Source: Gemmatimonadota bacterium (GTDB taxonomy: Bacteria; Gemmatimonadota; Gemmatimonadetes; Gemmatimonadales; Gemmatimonadaceae). From it: a stretch of DNA of 64,000 nucleotides. A program made the translations under genes and the position numbers. The stretch is taken from positions 62,001-126,000 of the forward strand of contig JAJTHG010000010.1 of the NCBI GenBank assembly GCA_021298835.1, written 5' to 3'. Below, piece by piece: positions 60,665-64,000 of the stretch. Within the stretch, counting starts at the first letter, position 1. Each line of letters starts with the position of its first letter. A model generated the notes under the pieces. The model made no database searches and was not told the origin of the DNA. It worked only from the letters and a program-made list of their open reading frames with translations.

Positions 60665-62146
60665 TCACGCGAGGTACTCCACGAGATCCAGCGGCTTCGC
60701 CGCCGGAGGAACCTCCGCCGCCTGCCGCTCGCGCCGCAGGAGGGGAATCATCAGGAGCACCGTGAGCACCACGCCCGCGATCTCCAGGTAGTACACCGCC
60801 ACGTACGGGGTCGCGGCCGAGACCCAACTGCCCCGCAGCATGCCGACGTTCATCAAGTGTGCCACCCAATCGCGCAGGACGCCAGAGAGGGCCAGCCCGA
60901 ACCCCTCCCCGGTGGCATAGACCGCCCCCCAGGCGCCGAGCGCGATGCCGTGCTGGTTCCGGTCCTGAATGGCCATTGCCGCGGCCAGGGTTCCGACGGC
61001 GAAGAACGCCTCGGCCATCCCGACGATCAGGGTCCCACCCTGGAAGACCCACCGGCTGGCCGACGGGGCCGCCACGATGATCAGGACGAAGCCCACCGCC
61101 CCGGCCGCCAGGCCCGCCCACGAGACGCGCGTGGGGTCCCATCCGCGCGCGAGCATCGGGGCCGCCAGCCCGAGGGCCGCGAGCGAGCCGATGGTGTAAA
61201 CGCCCGTCAGCCAGGTGGTCTGGGAGACGCTCAGCCCGAGCACCTCGCCGCCGTAGGGCTCGAGCAGCACGTCCTGCAGGTTGAGGGCGAACATGCCGAT
61301 GAACGTGGCCGTCAGGAGCCGGACGGCCGGCCCGCCGTCGATGAACTTGAGCCAGGCCTCCATGAAAACGGGCTGGCGCTTCCCCCGCTGGGCGCGGGCC
61401 CACTCGCGGTCCCCCGCCTCCTGCCGCCAGCAGGCGAAGACGTTGACGCCCAGCGCGACGACGGCCGTCCCCTGGATGACCTTGATGAGCTTGATCGGCG
61501 TGTAGTCGGCGAGGAGCCCCGAGACGGCCACCGAGCAGAGGGTCATCCCGACGAGCAGCATGAGGTACATCAGGGCGACGACCTTGGGCTTCATCCGCGG
61601 CGTGCTCAGGTCGGTGGCGAGCGCGAGCCCGGCCGTCTGGGTCACGTGGGCCCCGGTACCGACGAGCAGGAAGGCGAGCCCGCTGAAGAGCCAGCCGAGC
61701 CAGGTCGGTCCCCAGCGCTGCTCGCCCTCGAGGAGCACCAGCGCGAACGGCATGAACGCGAGCCCGCTCCACTGGAGCGCCGTGCCGCCGAAGATGAACG
61801 GCACGCGGCGCCAGCCGAGGATGCTGACGTGGGTGTCGGACTTGTAGCCGATGAGGGCGCGGAAGGGCGCCACGAGCACCGGGATGCCGATGAAGATCGA
61901 GACGATCGTCGCGGGCACGTGGAGCTCGACGATCATCACGCGGTTGAGCGTGCCGTAGAACAGGACCTGCGCCAGCCCCACCGTCACCTGGAACAGCGAC
62001 AGCCGGAGCAGCCGGTTGAGCGACAGCCCCTCCTCCTCGAACTCGCGGAGGGGGCCGAACCGGCGGTAGAACTGGACCATCGCCGCCGCGTTCTCGCGGC
62101 GACGCTGGTCCTTGCCGTCGGGCGCCGGGGCCGGGGAGTCGGTCAC
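60665..62146 (-). CDS. lhaA: LH1 assembly/bacteriochlorophyll delivery protein LhaA (PucC family)
   Basis: 493 residues, about 12 membrane helices. The start of the family core [75 protein letters not shown] is very characteristic; further [18 protein letters not shown] and [19 protein letters not shown]. LhaA belongs to the major facilitator fold and helps LH1 assembly, likely delivering pigment. It starts 10 bases after acsF. It ends LDLVEYLA close to the split puhA. Confidence 0.93.
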   Translation of the reverse strand: MTDSPAPAPDGKDQRRRENAAAMVQFYRRFGPLREFEEEGLSLNRLLRLSLFQVTVGLAQVLFYGTLNRVMIVELHVPATIVSIFIGIPVLVAPFRALIGYKSDTHVSILGWRRVPFIFGGTALQWSGLAFMPFALVLLEGEQRWGPTWLGWLFSGLAFLLVGTGAHVTQTAGLALATDLSTPRMKPKVVALMYLMLLVGMTLCSVAVSGLLADYTPIKLIKVIQGTAVVALGVNVFACWRQEAGDREWARAQRGKRQPVFMEAWLKFIDGGPAVRLLTATFIGMFALNLQDVLLEPYGGEVLGLSVSQTTWLTGVYTIGSLAALGLAAPMLARGWDPTRVSWAGLAAGAVGFVLIIVAAPSASRWVFQGGTLIVGMAEAFFAVGTLAAAMAIQDRNQHGIALGAWGAVYATGEGFGLALSGVLRDWVAHLMNVGMLRGSWVSAATPYVAVYYLEIAGVVLTVLLMIPLLRRERQAAEVPPAAKPLDLVEYLA

Positions 62147-62156
62147 GACCGGTCGC

Positions 62157-63263
62157 TCAGGCGGCGGCCGGGGCCGGTGTGCGGAGGTCGGGGAGCCAGG
62201 CCTCCGGGGTGGAGCGGAAGTCGGGCTTGAGCGGGTTCTCCTTCCCCGGGGTCAGCAGCAGCTTGAGGAAGGTGATGCCGTTGTCGAGGAGCGTGAGCTT
62301 CTCCTTGACCGCGTTCACGATGCCGCCCGCGCGGCGGAGCGCCGGGAGCGTCTGGTTGTTGCGGTGCATCCGCTCCATGAGCTGCCAGACCCGCTCGTTG
62401 TCCACGTCGATCACCACCGGGAAGACCTGCTTCGAGATGTCGTTGGTCATCCGGATCACGCGGCGGTCGAACTCGTCCACGTCCCAGCCCATCGCCTCGA
62501 AGAACGGCCGACGGGCGTGGTCGCGGACGTACATGGTAGTGAAGACGGCGTTCAGGAAGAACTTGATCCACCACTTGTTGACGCCCCGGAGGGTGTGCGG
62601 CTGCGACCGCATGAGCACCGCGAAGGCCTCGCCGTGGCGGAACTCGTCCCAGCACCAGTTCTCGAACCACCGGAAGATGGGGTGGAACCGCTTGTCGGGG
62701 TTCCGCTGCGCGAAGTTGTGGTAGATGTGGATGTAGCGCGCGTACCCGATCTTCTCGGAGAGGTACGTGGCGTAGTAGATGAACTTCGGCTGGAAGTAGC
62801 GGTACTTCTTCGCCTTCGTGAGGAAGCTCAGATCCACGCCGACGCGGAAGTCGTTGAGCGTGTGGTTGATGAACCCGGCGTGGCGCCCCTCGTCGCGGCT
62901 CATGAAGCCGAAGAGCTCGCGCATGTCCTTGTTCCGGACCCGCTTCTTGATCTCGGCGTAGAGGATGCACCCCGAGAACTCGGCCGTCACCGACGAGACG
63001 AGGAAATCGACGAACTCCCGCTTGAGCTGCGGCGAGTAGTGCGAGAAATCGGCGTCGAACTCGGCGTTGCGCTTGAAGTGGTCCTTGTTCGGGTCCGCCC
63101 GGAACTCGGCGATCAGCTCGTCCCACTCCTTCCGCATCAGCGACACGTCCACCTTGTCCATCGCGTCGAAGTCGGTGGTGTAGAAGTTGGGGTTGAGGAC
63201 CGCGTCGTCCTGGGCGACGCGGGTGGTCTCGTTGACCGGCGCGTCGAGCGTGCTCTGGTACAT
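62157..63263 (-). CDS. acsF: Oxygen-dependent Mg-protoporphyrin IX monomethyl ester cyclase
   Basis: 368 residues. AcsF is a diiron enzyme that forms ring E of the chlorin using O2. Ferritin-like iron-ligand motifs are visible: FSGCILYAEIKKRVRNKDMRELFGFMSRDEGRHAGFINHTL (E...DEGRH) and NWCWDEFRHGEAFAVLMRS (EFRHG). The start MYQSTLDAPVNETTRVAQDDAVLNPNFYTTDFDAMDKVDVS is typical; ATG at 63263 was chosen for that and because the longer frame runs into the gene before. Its presence means bacteriochlorophyll synthesis can run with oxygen, as in aerobic and microaerobic phototrophs. Confidence 0.95.
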   Translation of the reverse strand: MYQSTLDAPVNETTRVAQDDAVLNPNFYTTDFDAMDKVDVSLMRKEWDELIAEFRADPNKDHFKRNAEFDADFSHYSPQLKREFVDFLVSSVTAEFSGCILYAEIKKRVRNKDMRELFGFMSRDEGRHAGFINHTLNDFRVGVDLSFLTKAKKYRYFQPKFIYYATYLSEKIGYARYIHIYHNFAQRNPDKRFHPIFRWFENWCWDEFRHGEAFAVLMRSQPHTLRGVNKWWIKFFLNAVFTTMYVRDHARRPFFEAMGWDVDEFDRRVIRMTNDISKQVFPVVIDVDNERVWQLMERMHRNNQTLPALRRAGGIVNAVKEKLTLLDNGITFLKLLLTPGKENPLKPDFRSTPEAWLPDLRTPAPAAA

Positions 63264-63268
63264 GGCGA

Positions 63269-63598
63269 TCAGCCCTCGAAGCCGACTTCGTAGAGCGACG
63301 TGACCTCGCTGACGCCGAGCACGCGCTGGAGCACGCGGCGCGGCCACGAGGCGTGCGACACCGTCGCGGTGGACTGCATGGTGTACTTCTCGCCGAAGGC
63401 GAGGGTGTGCGGCGCACGGTGCACCCGCACCTCGTCCCCTTCGTGGACGGTGACTCCCTCGGGGAGCTCGACGTGCGCGTGGAACGTGTCGTGCGACCGC
63501 TCGAGGTCGATCGTCACCGGCACCGTGCGGACGCGGCGCCAGGTCATCCAGGCGGCGAGCGCCGCGACGGCGCCGCCCAGGAGCAGGATCGTGGTCAT
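63269..63598 (-). CDS. Membrane-anchored protein of unknown function between bchM and acsF
   Basis: 109 residues. One N-terminal helix (TILLLGGAVAALAAWMTW), a basic stop-transfer RRVR, then a small beta-rich domain: VTIDLERSHDTFHAHVELPEGVTVHEGDEVRVHRAPHTLAFGEKYTMQSTATVSHASWPRRVL, ending TSLYEVGFEG. It starts 43 bases after bchM and is five bases before acsF, which points to a role in the cyclase step or in pigment transfer. An accessory cyclase subunit is one idea (BciE is the known alphaproteobacterial one); I cannot show homology. Confidence 0.7.
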   Translation of the reverse strand: MTTILLLGGAVAALAAWMTWRRVRTVPVTIDLERSHDTFHAHVELPEGVTVHEGDEVRVHRAPHTLAFGEKYTMQSTATVSHASWPRRVLQRVLGVSEVTSLYEVGFEG

Positions 63599-63641
63599 GT
63601 CGGGAAAGATGGGGCCGATCGGCCCGCGCCGAAACCGCGCG

Positions 63642-64000
63642 TCATGCGGGGGATCCCCCCTGGCGCACCACCTCGAGGGCCTGCGAGGTGTAGAAGCCGC
63701 GCTGCACCCGCTCGGTGCGCCCGACCCGCCACCCTTCGGCCGCCATCGCCCGGTCGAGGTGGATGCCGTAGCGGACGGCGTTCGGCCCGATCGGCTGGAT
63801 CCGCGGGGCCCGGTCGCGCCGGGGGAAGAGCTTCCCCACCGCGTGGAGCGTCCGCAGGACCGGCGTGGCCGGCGCGTAGGTCACCACCATCGCCCGCCGC
63901 ACGCGGTGTCCGAGCCCGCGCAGGGCCCCGATCAGCTCCGGCTCGTCGTAGTGGATGAGCGAATCCATCGCCAGGCAGTAGTCGAACTCGCCGAGGGCCG
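63642..64000 (-). CDS. bchM: Mg-protoporphyrin IX O-methyltransferase, C-terminal part
   Basis: The last 119 codons of bchM; the gene continues beyond the right edge. Reading inward: LGEFDYCLAMDSLIHYDEPELIGALRGLG, then VVTYAPATPVLRTLHAVGKLFPRRDRAPRIQP and the C-terminal RVQRGFYTSQALEVVR. These agree with BchM/ChlM (AMDSLIHY and F-Y-TSQALE-VR signatures). It methylates the C13 propionate before the AcsF reaction. The SAM-binding half is outside the window. Confidence 0.9.
   Translation of the reverse strand, partial: ALGEFDYCLAMDSLIHYDEPELIGALRGLGHRVRRAMVVTYAPATPVLRTLHAVGKLFPRRDRAPRIQPIGPNAVRYGIHLDRAMAAEGWRVGRTERVQRGFYTSQALEVVRQGGSPA

Overview
The window is very GC-rich, densely coding bacterial DNA. 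It carries most of a photosynthesis gene cluster for a type-2 (quinone-type) reaction centre with bacteriochlorophyll a. The flanking genes (FtsX-type permeases, pseudokinase/kinase and NtrY-like sensors, GspH-type pilin, CruF, vWA/kinase module) and the order crtF-bchCXYZ-pufBALMC / bchID-puhE / bchM-acsF-lhaA-puhABC suggest a phototrophic Gemmatimonadota (a relative of Gemmatimonas phototrophica), whose cluster is thought to have been acquired from a proteobacterium. The taxonomic call is inferred from content and was not tested by search. I saw no rRNA, tRNA, transposase or CRISPR array. No stretch longer than 300 bases lacks a gene; the longest gaps (about 190-270 bases) lie around the puf, puh and terY-like genes and mostly hold hairpins.

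Positions 1-12.2 kb (mostly minus strand): 3'-truncated thpR overlapping larE; an exported glycerophosphodiesterase; ComM/YifB; one GspH-type pseudopilin; then three translationally coupled signalling genes (NtrY-like histidine kinase, pseudokinase-kinase fusion, PAS histidine kinase). Positions 12.2-25.3 kb (plus): exported protein, TolC, HlyD/MacA-type adaptor, one MacB-type ATPase and six FtsX-type permeases forming three alternating A/B pairs, then an AI-2E/PerM-type protein. Positions 25.3-28.7 kb: a DUF2325-like protein facing a kinase and a TerY-like vWA protein.

Positions 29.0-43.4 kb: photosynthesis core. On the minus strand crtF, bchC, bchX, bchY, bchZ, pufB, two alpha-type antenna genes, pufL, pufM and pufC run in one direction. 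Two TGT-N12-ACA palindromes of the PpsR/CrtJ type lie just upstream of bchC. Divergently, bchI, bchD and puhE lie on plus.

Positions 43.4-58.3 kb: accessory region inside the cluster. It holds two DinB-fold proteins, a tandem pair of unrecognised membrane proteins, a sigma-like/FecR fusion, an esterase, and a carotenoid-related set (cruF, crtI, membrane proteins, a P450), followed by metallo-beta-lactamase-fold and ATP-grasp proteins. Positions 58.3-64 kb (minus): bchM (partial), an unrecognised 109-residue membrane-anchored protein, acsF, lhaA, then puhA split into two overlapping genes, puhB and puhC.

Together the pigment genes make bacteriochlorophyll from Mg-protoporphyrin onward (BchI/D insertion, BchM methylation, AcsF cyclisation, BchXYZ reduction, BchC dehydrogenation), and the puf/puh/lhaA genes encode and assemble the reaction centre and antenna. 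Translation is heavily coupled: eight GTGA and four ATGA start/stop overlaps were found, and these decided many of the start calls.
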